The position numbers were made by a program, and so were the translations under genes. This document shows, in pieces, positions 1 through 11,523 of a stretch of DNA of 64,000 nt. Each line of letters opens with the position of its first letter. The first letter of the stretch is position 1. The notes below the pieces were generated by a model that saw only the letters and a program-made list of their open reading frames with translations, searched no databases and was not told the origin of the DNA. The DNA is from Thereva unica (taxonomy: Eukaryota; Arthropoda; Insecta; Diptera; Therevidae): NCBI GenBank assembly GCA_949987705.1, contig OX465281.1, positions 174,234,516 to 174,298,515 on the forward strand, read 5' to 3'.

Positions 1-375
1 ACGTAATGCCGATTTTGTCTCCGGTTTTTGGAGGAGTCGGAATACGATTAGTATCGATCGGCCTATCAAGGTGGCTAGGTAACGTGCATACCTCCCATTT
101 AAAAGTTCTAAATACCTAGGTAGTCTATACATACTTAAAAATTGAAAAAAAAAATTAGTTTTGTTATTTATCATCTGTCAGTCTGTAATTAATGGTGGTT
201 TAAAATTTGGCCCACCTCAGCAAAAATTCATTGCTACGCCCATGCTATTACATGAAAATGATATTTTTCCTGAATTTTATCATTTTGTTATGTTCATTTA
301 CAGTATTTCGGAAGGAACTTGGAGAATCTGATGATATATCAAATCGATGACGTCATAGACTTAATTACATTCATA
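1..375. other. AT-rich DNA without a gene
   Basis: No open frame of note and no terminal repeat could be recognised. The stretch around 200-245 resembles generic insect repeat sequence, but no partner copy is present in the window. Confidence 0.5.
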
Positions 376-533
376 AAAAGCACGCTGGACATCCGAGCGC
401 ATGCCAGAAGGCAGAGCAGCAAAGAAAGTCTTCAGTGGCATGGTCCGTAGGCAGGCCGAGGAAAATATGGAAGGATGTGGTTGTAGCAGGTGCGGAGACA
501 CTACTCCAGATCAGAGTGCCCAATTTGGATGCG
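376..533 (+). pseudogene. LINE reverse-transcriptase C-terminal remnant
   Basis: Two overlapping + frames together read like the last part of an insect non-LTR reverse transcriptase. One frame gives RMPEGRAAKKVFSG. After a frameshift near 440 the other gives GRPRKIWKDVV, the basic tail typical of these proteins. No catalytic RT motifs remain, so this is only the 3' end of a dead element. A hAT-type element interrupts it at 535 and short similarity resumes after 1489. The LINE clade cannot be assigned from so little sequence. Confidence 0.55.
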
Positions 534-534
534 G

Positions 535-1488
535 TAGGGATGGCCGATTACATCGTGATTAATCGGACAATCGATTATTCGATTCGATTAATCGAAACAA
601 TCGCATCGTTTTTTTACAATCCGATTACATCGAAAATCGATTATTTCATGCGATTATTGCATCCGATTATTGAAAAATAAGAAAATAATTATTGGATTGT
701 TAAAAATTGTAAAACAACAGATAAAAGGTTGACAGAATTTGAACCTAGATAATTGTTATTAGGTTGGCAGTACAACGGCTTCACCACACGTTCCTATACC
801 AAACGCAAGTATTAAAAAGATCTAGGTAACGTAAACACCTTGTCTTGTCGGTTGGCATTCGCGACTAAAGTTCTTGTGCGTCGATCATCCGTTGAACAGA
901 GGGATAGTAGTTTTTGTTCGGCAAAACGGGCACCGCTCAGCGAAACTCTGTGGTCAAAATATAATCTTAAGTAACTTGCTTCTAGATTGATAAGTAATAT
1001 ACTCTGTTATCAAAAATTCTATGATCGTTTCAGATGTATATTCTATATGGTTGCGAGTAGGTGGAATAAAAATATTGCGGCTAGGTAGTGACAGCTCCTT
1101 CCTCTCTTCTCTCTATCTTCCGGCTAGAGCTGCTGTTCGACAGCGTATACGGAAAAATAAGATTGTCGACAGTACAAAGGGACTTTCCCTAAGCCTGTCA
1201 CATAAAAAAAAGAAAAGAAAAGTCTTTATTCTAAAGAATTGTAAAATCTCTTAATTGCATAACCACTACCTAAAATTTAATTTTGATAATTTTATATTAC
1301 TATATTACTTTGTACAACAAAAAATTAAAAATAACAGTAGAAAAGTGTTTTTATCAATTTTATTGAAAATGATTCGATTATTACATTAATCGATTGGTTT
1401 CAAACGATAAATCGATTAGAGATAATCGAATGATCCGATTAATCGGCATTCGATTAATCAACATTTTTTTAGTAATCGGCCATCCCTA
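535..1488. mobile_element. hAT-type non-autonomous element, 954 bp
   Basis: The ends are perfect 17-base inverted repeats, starting TAGGGATGGCCGATTAC at the left. The element is flanked by an exact 8-base target duplication, GGATGCGG, at 527-534 and 1489-1496. An 8-base duplication with this type of end is the signature of the hAT superfamily. The subterminal regions are full of GATTAATCG and ATCGATT motifs in both orientations. No transposase is encoded, so it must have been moved in trans. A truncated SINE lies inside it at about 1047-1215. Confidence 0.85.
1047..1215 (+). mobile_element. 5'-truncated tRNA-derived SINE
   Basis: This segment matches the 3' half of the full SINEs at 44461-44923 and 53719-54187. 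Shared landmarks are a GAGTAGGTGGAATAAAAATA block, a CTAGAGCTGCTGTTCGACA block, the AGTACAAAGGGACTTTCCC tail and a final CACATAAAA run. The tRNA-like head is missing, as expected after incomplete reverse transcription. It lies inside the hAT-type element at 535-1488. Confidence 0.75.
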
Positions 1489-1734
1489 GGATGCGGCCAG
1501 TAAAACTCAGGATACAACTTACATGTAAAGGCCCTGTGCGTGAGCCCCCTTTGAAAAGCTCGAGCTCATCCCAGTTTCTCAGAATTTTGTCTACTTGTTA
1601 TGGCCTTGAAATTTTCAATTTTTTTCCAGGGTTTCTTAGAATTTCTGATAGTTTTGTAGTCGTCGGGATTTTCTGAAATTTAAAGAGGACGACTTTTCAA
1701 TAATTTTTTAGCATGTCGCAAAATATTTCACTTG

Positions 1735-2125
1735 TAGTCCATTCAAAACGCGCTAAACGTTTTTGGGGTCGCTGATCACGAAAATCGAGGTCCCGCGGTC
1801 CTAAAATTAGGGCGTCACCCCTAAAAATGCAAAAAACACCCCTTTTTAGGGGTTTTCGCGATTATTTCAGTAATAATGAAAACTAATGCGATGAAATGCA
1901 CTTTTTTTAATATTTATTTGCGAAAGTGGTTGATTTATACTAAATTAAGGCGAACTTAATGGTAAGGGGTACTCCTAAAGGGTTGTAACTACCCCTAAAT
2001 TGGCGAAAAATGGCAAAAATTGTAAAAAAAATTTTTTTTTTTCAACTTTATGCTTCAAATTCGATTGTGGACGTACTGTCAGGCAAAAATAAATTATTTT
2101 CAACCCTTTAGGGGTGTAACAGCAT
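1735..2125 (+). repeat. Left arm of split foldback element, copy A
   Basis: The arm begins TAGTCCATTCAAAACGCG and runs through GGGGTCGCTGATCACG and a series of A/T-rich blocks with CCCCTAAA and TTTAGGGG. The same arm is present at 50815-51240 and inverted at 11025-11253 and 52080-52455. The matching inner and outer parts of the right arm of this copy are found at 6655-6915 and 11025-11253, in the expected order, so later insertions have pulled one element apart. Confidence 0.7.
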
Positions 2126-3063
2126 AATGGCGCGACTATATCTTGGGCGCCACTTATGCGAGGTATTGCCCCCCTAGCCAGAAGCCCGGAAAAGCATGAC
2201 CAAGGAGTCAATACCATACATAAGAAAAAAAATTTCCGGAACTCATATCCTCCCCAACCGCCGATACTAATGTTAGGGGGATATGCTGCCGGCCACACGG
2301 AGTTCACTAGCTCGCCGGAGGGGTCGTGGGGTGTGTGGCCGGACCGAAACCTTCATAGTTCACCACTTACCTCTATGTCAGTGCCAGTCCTCTTCCGGTC
2401 ATTCCAGGTTAACGTTCGCTCAGCCAAGAGCGCCACCGTTGGTTTTCTGGGAAAGAGTGAACCTACCACAAACACAAAAAATCAAAGACTGAGAGCCCCG
2501 GAGAGAAACCCGCCAACCATCCTGGAAAAACTTAGCAATTTAGGCTATCATGCCTATTCGAAAAACTGGGAACAAAACTAGGATAAATCAATCTATATTT
2601 ATTAATCACCAACAACAAGAGTTTTCAACAACTACGAAAATGTATAATCATACAGTTAAGTGTGAAGAAAAAAAACGGAATAAAACGAATTCAGTGATAG
2701 TTCGAAATTCTACCACGAAAAAAAAATTACTGACATTATCAATAAAAACGTCGCTCTGGGCCCAGTAGGTTGTCTTTTTACAATTTTAATACAATACTTA
2801 ACGTAGTTTTATTGTTATCAAAGTGGACGTGCAAGTTCCAAACAACAAGAAAAGAAATAAAATGTGTTAAAGTACTTCATATGTGGCTAAAATTACTATT
2901 GTTGTTCAGTAATATTAGAGTATAATAAAAAGTGATAAATATTAAATAATAACAAAAGGAGTAAAAGTGTAAAAGGACCGTGTGAGAAGGGTCAATAAAA
3001 TACGGTTGTAAACTCCTGTTAACTTATAAAGTACTATGTGCAAAAACAAAGTATCACAAAAAA
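2126..3063. other. Unassigned DNA inside the foldback element
   Basis: A frame is open at 2156-2581 on the + strand, but it has low-complexity proline/serine composition and no recognised domain; the antisense frame is equally open. From 2600 the DNA is AT-rich with no structure. It may be the left part of an inserted element whose right part lies at 5623-6654. Confidence 0.4.
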
Positions 3064-3262
3064 AATCAATAGAAATGGTACTAATAATATGGTAATATAA
3101 AACAACACGCAAATTAATAACGCTCAAGTATACTGAAATATATTATTATTCAATAAGGTTTTTTCTCTTCCTCCCTGATTTATCTTCCAGTTTGTTTTTT
3201 TTTCTTTAACCCTGGAGTCCTTCTTTACTGGTCATGTAGCCCCGAAGGAGCCCAGCAGGAGC
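3064..3262 (+). repeat. Tandem unit, copy 1, equal to the Helitron empty site
   Basis: A unit of about 199 bases starting AATCAATAGAAATGGTACTA is present here intact. It starts again at 3263, is interrupted after 3286 by the Helitron, and resumes at 5446-5622 with only a few substitutions. The two units are therefore a direct tandem duplication, and this copy shows the sequence before Helitron insertion. The right part carries CTGGTCATGTAGCCCCGAAG. Confidence 0.85.
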
Positions 3263-3469
3263 AATCAATAGAAATGGTACTAATAATCCTTACTAATATT
3301 ATAAATGCGAAAGTAACTCTGTCTGTTTGTCTGTCTGTCTGTTACGCTTTCACGCCTAAGCCGCTGGACCGATTTTGATGAAATTTGAAATAGACATAGT
3401 TTAGACCTTGGAGACGGACATAGGCTACTTTTTTTTTGGAGAAAAAAGGGTTGAAGGGGGTGAAATGGG

Positions 3470-5095
3470 GTTCAATCATCCCTATAATGACGTGGACATC
3501 CACTAAGAAGCGATTTTACGAAATTCATCCCCTAAAGGGGTGAAATGGGGTTTACCCAAACCGCTGGAGCTACAGGGCTGAAATTTTGACAGTGCATCCC
3601 TTTAATGACGTGGACATCCACTAAAATACGATTTTTCGAAATTAATCCCCTAAGGGGGTGAAATGGGGTTTACCCAAACCGCTGGAGCTATAGGGCTGAA
3701 ATTTTGACAGTGCATCCCTACAATGACGTGGACATCCACTAAAATACGATTTTTCGAAATTCATACCCTAAGGGGGTGAAATGGGGTTTTTCCAAACCGC
3801 TAAAGCTATAGGGCTGAAATTTTGACAGTGCATCCCTATAATGGCGTGGAAATCCACTATTAAAACGATTTTTCGAAATTCATCCCCAAAGGGGGGGAAA
3901 TGGGGTTTACCTAAACCGCTGGAGCTATAGGGCTGAAATTTTGACAGTGCATCCCTATAATGATGTGGACATCCACTAAAGAGCGATTTTTCGAAATTCA
4001 TCCCCTAAGGGGGTGAAATGGGGTTTACCCAAACCGCTAAAGCTATAGGGTTGAAATTTTGACAGTGCATCCCTATAATGGCGTGGGAATCCACTATTAA
4101 AGCGAATTTTTGAAATTCTGGGAAATGGGGTTTACGTAAACCGTTGGAGCTATAGGGCTAAAATTTTGGCAGTGCATCCCTATAATGATGCGGACATCCG
4201 CTAAAAAGCGATTTTTCGAAATTAATCCCCTAAGGGGGTGAAATGGGGTTTACCTAAACCGCTGGAGCTATAGGGTTGAAATTTTGACAGTGCATCCCTA
4301 TAATAATGTGGACATCCACTAAAAAGCGATTTTTCGAAATTCATCCCCTAAGGCAGCGGTGTCCAACAGAAATTCGTTTGTAGCCACAATCGCTATTTTA
4401 AAATAATTTCATTCGCCACATTAAAAATAAATATAAACTAGTTGGGATGTGTGTTTGACCCCTTCGGTCCACACGATCAACTTCCCAGTATAATGAACGT
4501 AGACAGATAAAAACTGTCTTCTTACAAAATAGTAATACGTTTAGCACTAGTGAGAAATTGACTAGTTTCAGAACTGGTGACAAAGTAATCCTGACAGAAG
4601 CTAGTTCAAATAACTATAATAGTGATTAATCTAAAAGATTTTTCTAAGAAATTGGTTTACAAAACTAGCTAATTTTGTATTACTCCAAGAAATATGACAT
4701 ATTTCAATGTTGCATTCGCCACATTCACCTGGTCTATTCGTCACATGTGACTAGTGGCGATGGTGTTGGACACCGCTGCCCTAAGGGGTTGAAATGGGGT
4801 TTATCCAAACCGCTAAATTTATAATGCTGAAATTTTGACAGTGCATCCTTACAATGGCGTGGACATCCACTTAGGAGTGATTTTTTGAAATTCATCCCCT
4901 AAGGGGGTGAAATGAGGTTAATCCAAACCGCTGGAGCTAAACGGCTGAAATTTTGACAGTGCGTCTCTATAATGACGTGGACATTCACTAAGAGGCGATT
5001 ACTCGAAATTCATCCCCTAAGGGGGTGAAATGGGGTTAACCCAAACCTCTGAAGCTGAAGGGCTGAAATTTTGACAGTGCATCCCTAGAATCACG
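3470..5095 (+). repeat. 118-bp minisatellite inside Helitron 1
   Basis: About ten diverged monomers of near 118 bases are arrayed. Each contains TGACAGTGCATCCCTA in inverted order relative to Helitron 2, a GACGTGGACATCCACTA block and CCCCTAAGGGGGTGAAATGG. Monomers differ by about 10-20 percent and some carry deletions, for example near 4110-4125. The array is interrupted by the hAT-type element at 4354-4778. Confidence 0.85.
4354..4778. mobile_element. hAT-type MITE in the minisatellite, 425 bp
   Basis: Perfect 14-base terminal inverted repeats, CAGCGGTGTCCAAC, are flanked by the exact 8-base duplication CCCTAAGG at 4346-4353 and 4779-4786. The target lies in the palindromic CCCCTAAGGGG part of a monomer. 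The element encodes nothing. The TIRs are unrelated to those of the other hAT-type elements in the window. Confidence 0.88.
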
Positions 5096-5622
5096 TAGAA
5101 ATGAATGACTCGAAATTTACTTTACTTAATATTCATTTGTGATTGCTTCATAATTTCTGGCACCCACGTAAATAGGCGAACAAACTTAACCAACGTTCGT
5201 CATACCCTAAAATGTCACTTCCCTTGATGACATATACGTGCCAATCTCTGCTTCAAAACTTGCAGATTTGTTGAGCAGAGGTGATATACGCAGCAATTTG
5301 TTTACCATATTTATTAAAAAAATGCACTATAATAAATCCTTTTTAGGGATAATAACAGCTGACTTTTTTGTTTGTTTTTTTTTTTGAAGGAAAACATTGC
5401 ACATAATAAACAGCTTTTATTTAAAGGCGTTGCAAAGCATGCTAGTATGGTAATATAAAACAACACGCTAATTAATAACGCTCAAGTATACTGAAATATA
5501 TTATTATTTAATAAGGTTTTTTCTCTTCCTCCCTGATTTATATTCCAGTTTGTTTTTTTTTTCTTTAACCCTGGAGTCCTTCTTTACTGGTCATGTAGCC
5601 CCGAAGGAGCCCAGCAGGAGCA

Positions 5623-6654
5623 ATAACGAACGAAATTGTACCCTGAACATGAACAAAAATGGGTATCGTGTGTTTGAGACCTTCGATACAGTGAAATGAA
5701 CAAAAAGGACAATAATGAGATGACAAATTAAGGAAATATTTCATAAATCAGCCTTCGTTATCTTCTTACTAGGCGATAATAAGAGTTGCTTCCTTGGGAA
5801 TCCTAGTCTCCAAGAGCCAGTAGACCAAGATGCTAGCTCAAACCTCTTGTGACTGGGTGTACTTGTTTGAGTATTTCTTGTCTCAGTCACGCCACTCTCC
5901 ATCAAAGTAGCCATTAAAAAGGTGGATTAATCCGCCCTACCACATTGGGGTTGGGGCTCCCCCTTTGTTTCGGGGCCTCTGGTCACCGCTCTTCAAACTA
6001 CTAACTACAATAACTTTTACCTTTGTTATTTTTTTGCTTGGCAGGAACCTCTATCTCCACAGTCGAGCTTATATACCATTGGGTAGCACCATCACTTCCT
6101 TCTACCTCTTGAGGGGTTTTTTTCCCGGTTATTCGGGGGGTTGGCACCATAATATCTTCCTCTTCGGAACTGCCACCAGCACATGCGATTTGTAACTCGT
6201 AGCGGCACACCAACTCTCTGAATCAAACCATTTGGCACCTTAATACCATAAAAATCCTCGCCAAATTTGCTAGTACGCCAAAATTTTTTCCTTCTGATCC
6301 TTTTCTAGCCGGCCCGACAATACTCTCGACCCCTTCGGGTTGGTTTGTGGAAGATTCAGATTGGAAGATCACTCCACTCCAAAAAAAAAACTCTAGGAGC
6401 TGACTCCACAAACTCACTGCCCAAAAAACAAAACTGACTCGCCAATTTTTCTTTTCTGCATTTTTGTTTTTCTTTTCGCCGCCTACTTTTTGATTCCGAA
6501 CAACTTCTCAATTTCATTCCCGACAGTGATTTTGAGTCAAATAATTATTTCAGGATTTTCGAGCAAAAATGGCCGTTACAGGGGTTAAAATTACCTCTAC
6601 AATATAGTTCATTGAGGGGTGTTCCAAAATAACATCGTTAAGAAAATCGAACCC
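5623..6654. other. Unassigned DNA between Helitron and foldback inner arm
   Basis: No gene is recognised. Minus-strand frames at 6001-6213 and 6223-6417 are open and adjacent; one reads SSEEEDIMVPTPRITG, but no known domain is seen and the frames are broken. They could be remnants of an inserted retroelement protein. Near 6570-6654 the sequence begins to resemble the foldback family (ACAGGGGTTAAAATTACC). Confidence 0.4.
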
Positions 6655-6915
6655 TAAAGGTTAACTCCTTCAAGAGGGTTAAAAATTTTCCAAATGTTTT
6701 AATAATATTTCATCAAATATAAAATTTTAATGCAAAACAGTAAATTTCAGTTTGTTCCAATTACAATTTTAATGTGGGGGTAGTTTTACCCCCTTAAGAG
6801 TTGAAAAAATTAATTTGCTGATAATACCTTTTGAACCAAATTTCAAACAGAAACCAAAAAAAAAATTTTCCAATTTTTTTATATTAAGTTGTTTTTATTA
6901 TAGTAGGGGTAGTTT
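6655..6915 (-). repeat. Right arm, inner part, of foldback copy A
   Basis: Matches 51840-52090 of the complete foldback element, sharing TTTTCCAAATGTTTT, the GCAAAAC-AAATTTCA block, GGGGTAGTTTTA and GCTGATAATACC. A LINE insertion at about 6915 interrupts it, and the outer part of the arm resumes near 11025. Confidence 0.7.
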
Positions 6916-7552
6916 TATAATACCTGTCCATAAAAAAGGCTGTAAGAACGAAATCTCTAATTATAGGCCAATTGCGAAGTTATCTATACCAAAACTCTTC
7001 GAATCTATTATTTATTCCGCTATCGCCCCTATCTGCAAGAGGCTTATCTCAACAAACCAACATGGTTTTCTTGCAGCCCGCTCCACTACTACTAATTTAC
7101 TGGAGTTCTCTTCACACACAGTTAGAGGCTTTGTTACTGGCTGCCAAACTGACTGTGTCTACACAGACTTCAGTAAGGCTTTCGACAAGCTCTCCCACTC
7201 TATTATAGTTCTTAAACTAAAGAAATTAGGCTTTCCGCATGCCCTTGTGGTATGGCTCCAGTCGTACTTAGCCGATAGAACCTACCAGGTTCTATTCCGC
7301 GGAGTCAAATCTAAGAACATCGAAGCGTCCTCTGGAGTCCCGCAAGGTAGTCATCTTGGCCCTCTCCTTTTTATTTTATCAATTGACGATATTTTTACCC
7401 AGCTAAGGCACTGTAAAATCCTTATTTACGCTGATGACATCAAACTGTATCGCCACATAAGGAGTATAGAGGATTGCAAACTTCTGCAAGCAGATCTATA
7501 CACCTTCTATTCTTGGTGTTCCAACAACAACCTTGTGCTTAGAGAATCTTAA
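6900..7552 (+). pseudogene. Jockey/CR1-like LINE reverse transcriptase fragment
   Basis: About 215 codons of a non-LTR reverse transcriptase are open. RT blocks appear in order: IIPVHKKG, NYRPIAKLSIPKLFE, QHGFLAARSTTTNLLE, VYTDFSKAFDKLSH, SSGVPQGSHLGPLLF and the catalytic box IYADDIKLY near 7430. The endonuclease and the C-terminal half are absent, and the frame ends at a stop inside a palindrome. It is related to, but clearly different from, the LINE starting at 8441. It sits in the foldback element and is a dead fragment. Confidence 0.85.
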
Positions 7553-7677
7553 AAAATATAATGGAAGCTACAAAGTTATCAGCTTCTATCTTTATATTCA
7601 ATATAGGCGGTATATATTGAATATAAGGATATAAGCTGATAACTTTGTAGCTTCCATTATATTTTTTAAGATTCTCT
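7541..7677. repeat. Near-perfect 137-bp hairpin
   Basis: About 64 bases starting AGAGAATCTTAAAAAATATA are followed, after a short spacer GGCGG, by their reverse complement with two or three mismatches. The left arm begins within the last codons of the RT fragment, so the hairpin includes LINE-derived sequence and marks the breakpoint between two LINE remnants. Confidence 0.8.
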
Positions 7678-8440
7678 TTAATGATGAACCCTTTAGAGAA
7701 TATTTTTATGAATTGTATTTTCGAGTACGGGTTGCCTGAATCGTTTTTTTGCAAGGAGAATGTAATGATGAGTGGTGGGTGGTACAGGGGGTGTATGCGA
7801 GATATGCAGGGCGCCACCCCACAATAGTTAAAGAGAAACTTCACATATCTTCGATCTCTTTTTTCTTGACTCAATATAAAATAAACGAAAACTCATATTT
7901 TAAGAAGAGTCAAAAACAAAATTTCGAAGCAAAATTTTAAGAGCAAATTTAAATTGCTCGAAACCAGAGTAGGTTAGCAGAAAACGAAACCAAGAAAACA
8001 AAGAGAATACGGTGGATACAGAAAATTTCTCTATCTTCGTCTTGTCAATTCCCGCTGTTCGGTTCCGAAGAAGCTGCGTTTAGCTCAGCTTCTGAGGGTA
8101 CTGTATCGACACAAACCTTTGCGTAAGAGTGAGTTCAATTAAATTGAATGTGTTGGAGTTTTCACATTGATTTTCTGCGGCAAAGAAGCTGACGATATTA
8201 CAGCTTCTCCTTGTTGTGTAAGGCCGGCCACGGTAAGAGCGGCGGAGGCACTATAGTATTTGCCACTCTTCCGCTCACCGCTCGTATTGCGGCTAAGGCT
8301 TTACTCTTTGTTTACATGTATGATAAATTTGAATTTTATATAAAAAATCTAAACATTGCATCCTTAGTGTTTCCAGAGGAGGAAAAATATTGAGATTTTA
8401 ATCTCGATGTATTTAAATTTATTTTTATGAAGTTGTCTAT
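7678..8440. other. Non-coding stretch upstream of LINE endonuclease
   Basis: No frame with recognisable similarity. A GC-rich patch at about 8221-8285 contains short inverted motifs (AAGAGCGGCGG, CTTCCGCTC) that could be the end of a small transposon, but no second end is visible. Confidence 0.4.
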
Positions 8441-9600
8441 TTGGTCAAGGGAAGCAGTGCTTCCTTTGCTTCCAAAGAGGAACCGCCACTGGTGATCACC
8501 GAAACTTGGCTTAATGAAACTTTCCTTAATGAAGAGATCTTAGATTGCAACTGGACCATATATAGATGCGATCGAGACTACAACTCCACCGGTCTCTCAA
8601 GAGGAGGAGGGGTTCTTATAGCAGTAAAAGACTCCTTAAATAGCGAACTGCTCATAACTAATCGCTCAATTTCTTTTGAACATGTTTTTATTAGAGTCAA
8701 ATCGGGCCAAAAACACCTATCTATCGGTACATTCTACATACCCCCCAATTCTGACGAATCTAAATATAATGAGTTACTTCATATATTAGATGAGGCCAAT
8801 GAATCGCTTTACGATAACGAGGATATATTTATTTTAGGGGACTTCAATCGCCCCAATATATCCGTTATCCCTGACGAGGAAGATAATAACTTACTTCCGA
8901 TTAATGTCATAAACTCCATCGATATAAAGTTTATCGATACTGTTTATGGCAATGGTCTACACCAAATTATTAGGACTCCTAACTCTTGCGGTATATGGTT
9001 AGATCTAATTTTCACCAATTCACGCGAAGAGCTGAAAATCCTACCCGCTTCCGAAGAGAAGAACCTTTTCACTAATACTACTCACCACTCCGCATGGATT
9101 CTTGAACTTAATACCACAGTCTCTGATTATTATCGTACCTCCTACAACAACACAATTATTTACGACTGCAAGAATGCGAATTATATCAGTATTGGCCGTG
9201 AATTATCCCTGGTTGACTGGGAGCATAGGCTATCAGGTAATGATCTTGACGAAGTAGTATTATGCTTTTATACTATTCTTTTTAGCATCATTGACAAACA
9301 TGTACCCAGGATTAAAAAAATGGATAAATTATCGGAACCATGGCTGAATAAGGATATTCGTTCGCTTCGTAATCATAGAAATAAATTGTATAATATGATT
9401 AGAAATAACCCCAACGTAAATGCGGATTTGAAATTAGCATACACTAGGTTAGCCTCGGAATTTAGTGTTAGGTCACGCGTGGCCTATACCACATATCTCA
9501 ACTCTATCGGAAATAGCATCATAAATGACCCCAAGAAGTTTTTCACTTTTGTTAATACAAAACGAAAGAGCTTAGGCTATCCTTATATATATATATTTCC
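8441..9600 (+). pseudogene. LINE ORF2 endonuclease (APE type), 5'-truncated
   Basis: The frame encodes most of an apurinic-type endonuclease of a Jockey/CR1-like retrotransposon. Visible motifs are ITETWLN (catalytic Glu), GGGVLIAVK, TFYIPPNSD, IFILGDFN (Asp/Asn pair), LDLIFTN and HHS near codon 222. A linker (EPWLNKDIRSLRNHRNKLY) leads toward the RT. The first part of the domain is missing. Near 9580 a deletion or frameshift joins the linker to sequence before RT block 1. No intact start can be assigned. Confidence 0.85.
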
Positions 9601-11024
9601 TACCTCACGCCAATTCATAAAGCTTCTGATAAACAATCGGTCGACAACTACAGAGGCATTGCTATCTTATAATCAATCCCTAAACTTTTCGAGAAACTTA
9701 TTCATGACAAGATCGCCCCCTTAATCGATCCTCATCTCAACGAAGAACAACACGGTTTCAGAAGAGGCCGCTCAACCACTTCTAACCTTATGGTTCTAAC
9801 CTCCGAAGTGCTTTGTGGGATGGAGAACGGTTATCAAATCGATGCTGTTTATACTGACTTCAGCAAAGCTTTTGACCGAGTTGACCACAATACATACCTT
9901 AATTTCAAAGCTTTTTAAATTTGGAATTTCGGGACTTCCGCTGGAATGGATAAAATCATATCTTGACGGAAGATCACAGGTTATCAGATTCCAAGGATTT
10001 CTATCGAAGGAGATTAACGTCACTTCCGGCGTTCCTCAAGGCAGCAATCTAGGCCCTCTACTTTTTAATATATTCATCTCTGACTTATCTGAAAAATTAG
10101 GTAATATTCCTCATCTCTTCTACGCAGATGACCTCAAAATATATACCACCATTAAGTCCCAAGCCGACGTATCATTTCTCCAGTCGAAACTCAAAGTATT
10201 GCAAGATTGGTGCATAACCAATAAATTACATCTCAACACTGACAAGTGCCATGCAATTACTTTCTCTCGAAGAAAACCACTCATCTGCACAACTATTATC
10301 TCAATTACAAGATATTGAATCATGTCGATCATATTGTGGATTTAGGTGTTATCCTAGACAAGAAACTAAATATCAATATGCACTATGATAATATTACTGC
10401 CAGGGCCAATAAGCTTCTTGGCTTTATAAAGAGAAGGGCTAAAGAGCTCGGTAATGTATGGGTTACAAAAACACTTTTTTGTTCCTTAGTCCGGCCGTCG
10501 AAGTTAACAGGATCAGGATTGAATCTGTTCAAAAGAAATTTCTCCTTTTTGCTTTGAGACATCTGCATGATCCGCACGATTTTCGAAGCCCTACAATGTC
10601 CGGCTCAAAGTTTTAGAGCTTATGCCACTGTCGGCGAGGAGAAAAATGCTTATTTCATGCCTTACCCTGGTCATTATAAATGAGAACCTTAAAGTACAGT
10701 TTCTATCGCGCATGATCAAATTCAATGATGATGTTCGACATACAAGACATACGAACCTTCTTAAGGAATACCCGCACCGCACTGAATATGGAAGAAACGA
10801 GCCCATCAACAGATGTTGTATGGTTTTCAATAGCCATGGATCATGTTTTTCTCCTACAATTGATAAAATATCCTTCAAGAAAAAACTTAGATCCCTACTT
10901 ATAGCATGAATCCTCCCCACTAACAATTATCTTTAGCCAGTGTAATTTTAAGACTGAATATTATAAGAACAGTAATGTAATGTAATTTAAGTTAGCCTTG
11001 TTTGGCTTATATAAATAAATAAAT
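9601..11024 (+). pseudogene. LINE ORF2 reverse transcriptase with frameshifts and tail
   Basis: The RT of the same LINE continues through at least four frame changes (about 9680, 9895, 10315 and 10555). Visible blocks are NYRGIAIL, EEQHGFRRGRSTTSNL, VYTDFSKAFDRVDH, TSGVPQGSNLGPLLFNIF and the catalytic FYADDLKIY near 10120. The C-terminal domain ends at 10909 (SFKKKLRSLLIA). A short 3' UTR ends in a TAAA-type repeat at about 11008-11028, after which the foldback arm resumes. The number of lesions indicates an old, inactive copy. Confidence 0.85.
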
Positions 11025-11253
11025 AAATAAATATTTAAAAAAGTGTATTTCATTGCATTAGTTTTCATTATTATTGAAATAATCGCGAAAAACCCCTAAA
11101 AAGGGGTGTTTTTTGAATTTTTAAGGGTGACGCCCATGTTTTAGGACCGCGGGACCCCGATTTTCGTGATCAGCGACCCCAAAAACCTTTAGGGTTCGAT
11201 TTTCTTAACGGTGTAATTTTGAAAAACCCTAACGCGCGTTTTGAATGGGCTAC
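11025..11253 (-). repeat. Right arm, outer part, of foldback copy A
   Basis: Inverted match to 1735-1925, including GATCAGCGACCCCAAAAACC and the terminal GTTTTGAATGGGCTAC. It abuts the LINE tail, and about 200 bases of the arm present in the complete copy at 52090-52290 are missing, probably deleted during LINE insertion. Confidence 0.7.
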
Positions 11254-11519
11254 AAAGGCTGAATCACAGCTTCGTTCTCTATTGTTCGTTCTTTCAGTCT
11301 GCGAATTCAATGTTCAATGGGAGACTATACAAGGAGTACAAACTCCGTGTTGTCAATTTTCGTTTGATTAATGAGGCCGCCACAGTGTGAAAAAACATGG
11401 CCGATTATATTCAACCGGTTGATGGTAAAGTTCGTTAACTACTTAAGATATTTTATGTTTACGCCTAAGATGAAAAATCATCTTCTAAATTGGATTTATA
11501 TCGATGCGATTTTTCGTAC
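11254..11519. other. Spacer without recognised feature
   Basis: No open frame, terminal repeat or family similarity was seen in this AT-rich spacer. Confidence 0.4.
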
Positions 11520-11523
11520 TTAA

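Larger units (their letters stand above)
3287..5445 (+). mobile_element. Non-autonomous Helitron, copy 1
   Basis: It starts TCCTTACTAATATTATAAAT and ends CTAG, and sits between A and T (3286 and 5446), all as expected for Helitrons. The exact ends are fixed by comparison with the uninterrupted unit at 3064-3262. The 5' end carries a CTGT microsatellite and the start of a 118-base minisatellite. The 3' 300 bases match the 3' part of the second Helitron (18365-22039, inverted). No Rep/helicase gene is present. The 3' hairpin seen in the second copy (GCGT and ACGC arms) is shortened here by a small deletion next to the end. Confidence 0.88.

Noticed and set aside
2156..2581. 141-codon frame as a gene
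   Set aside because: No recognisable domain, antisense frame also open, located inside repeats.
3064..5622. Helitron flanks as a pair of LTRs
   Set aside because: The direct repeats are explained by a tandem duplication with an empty site; no primer site, gag or pol lies between them.
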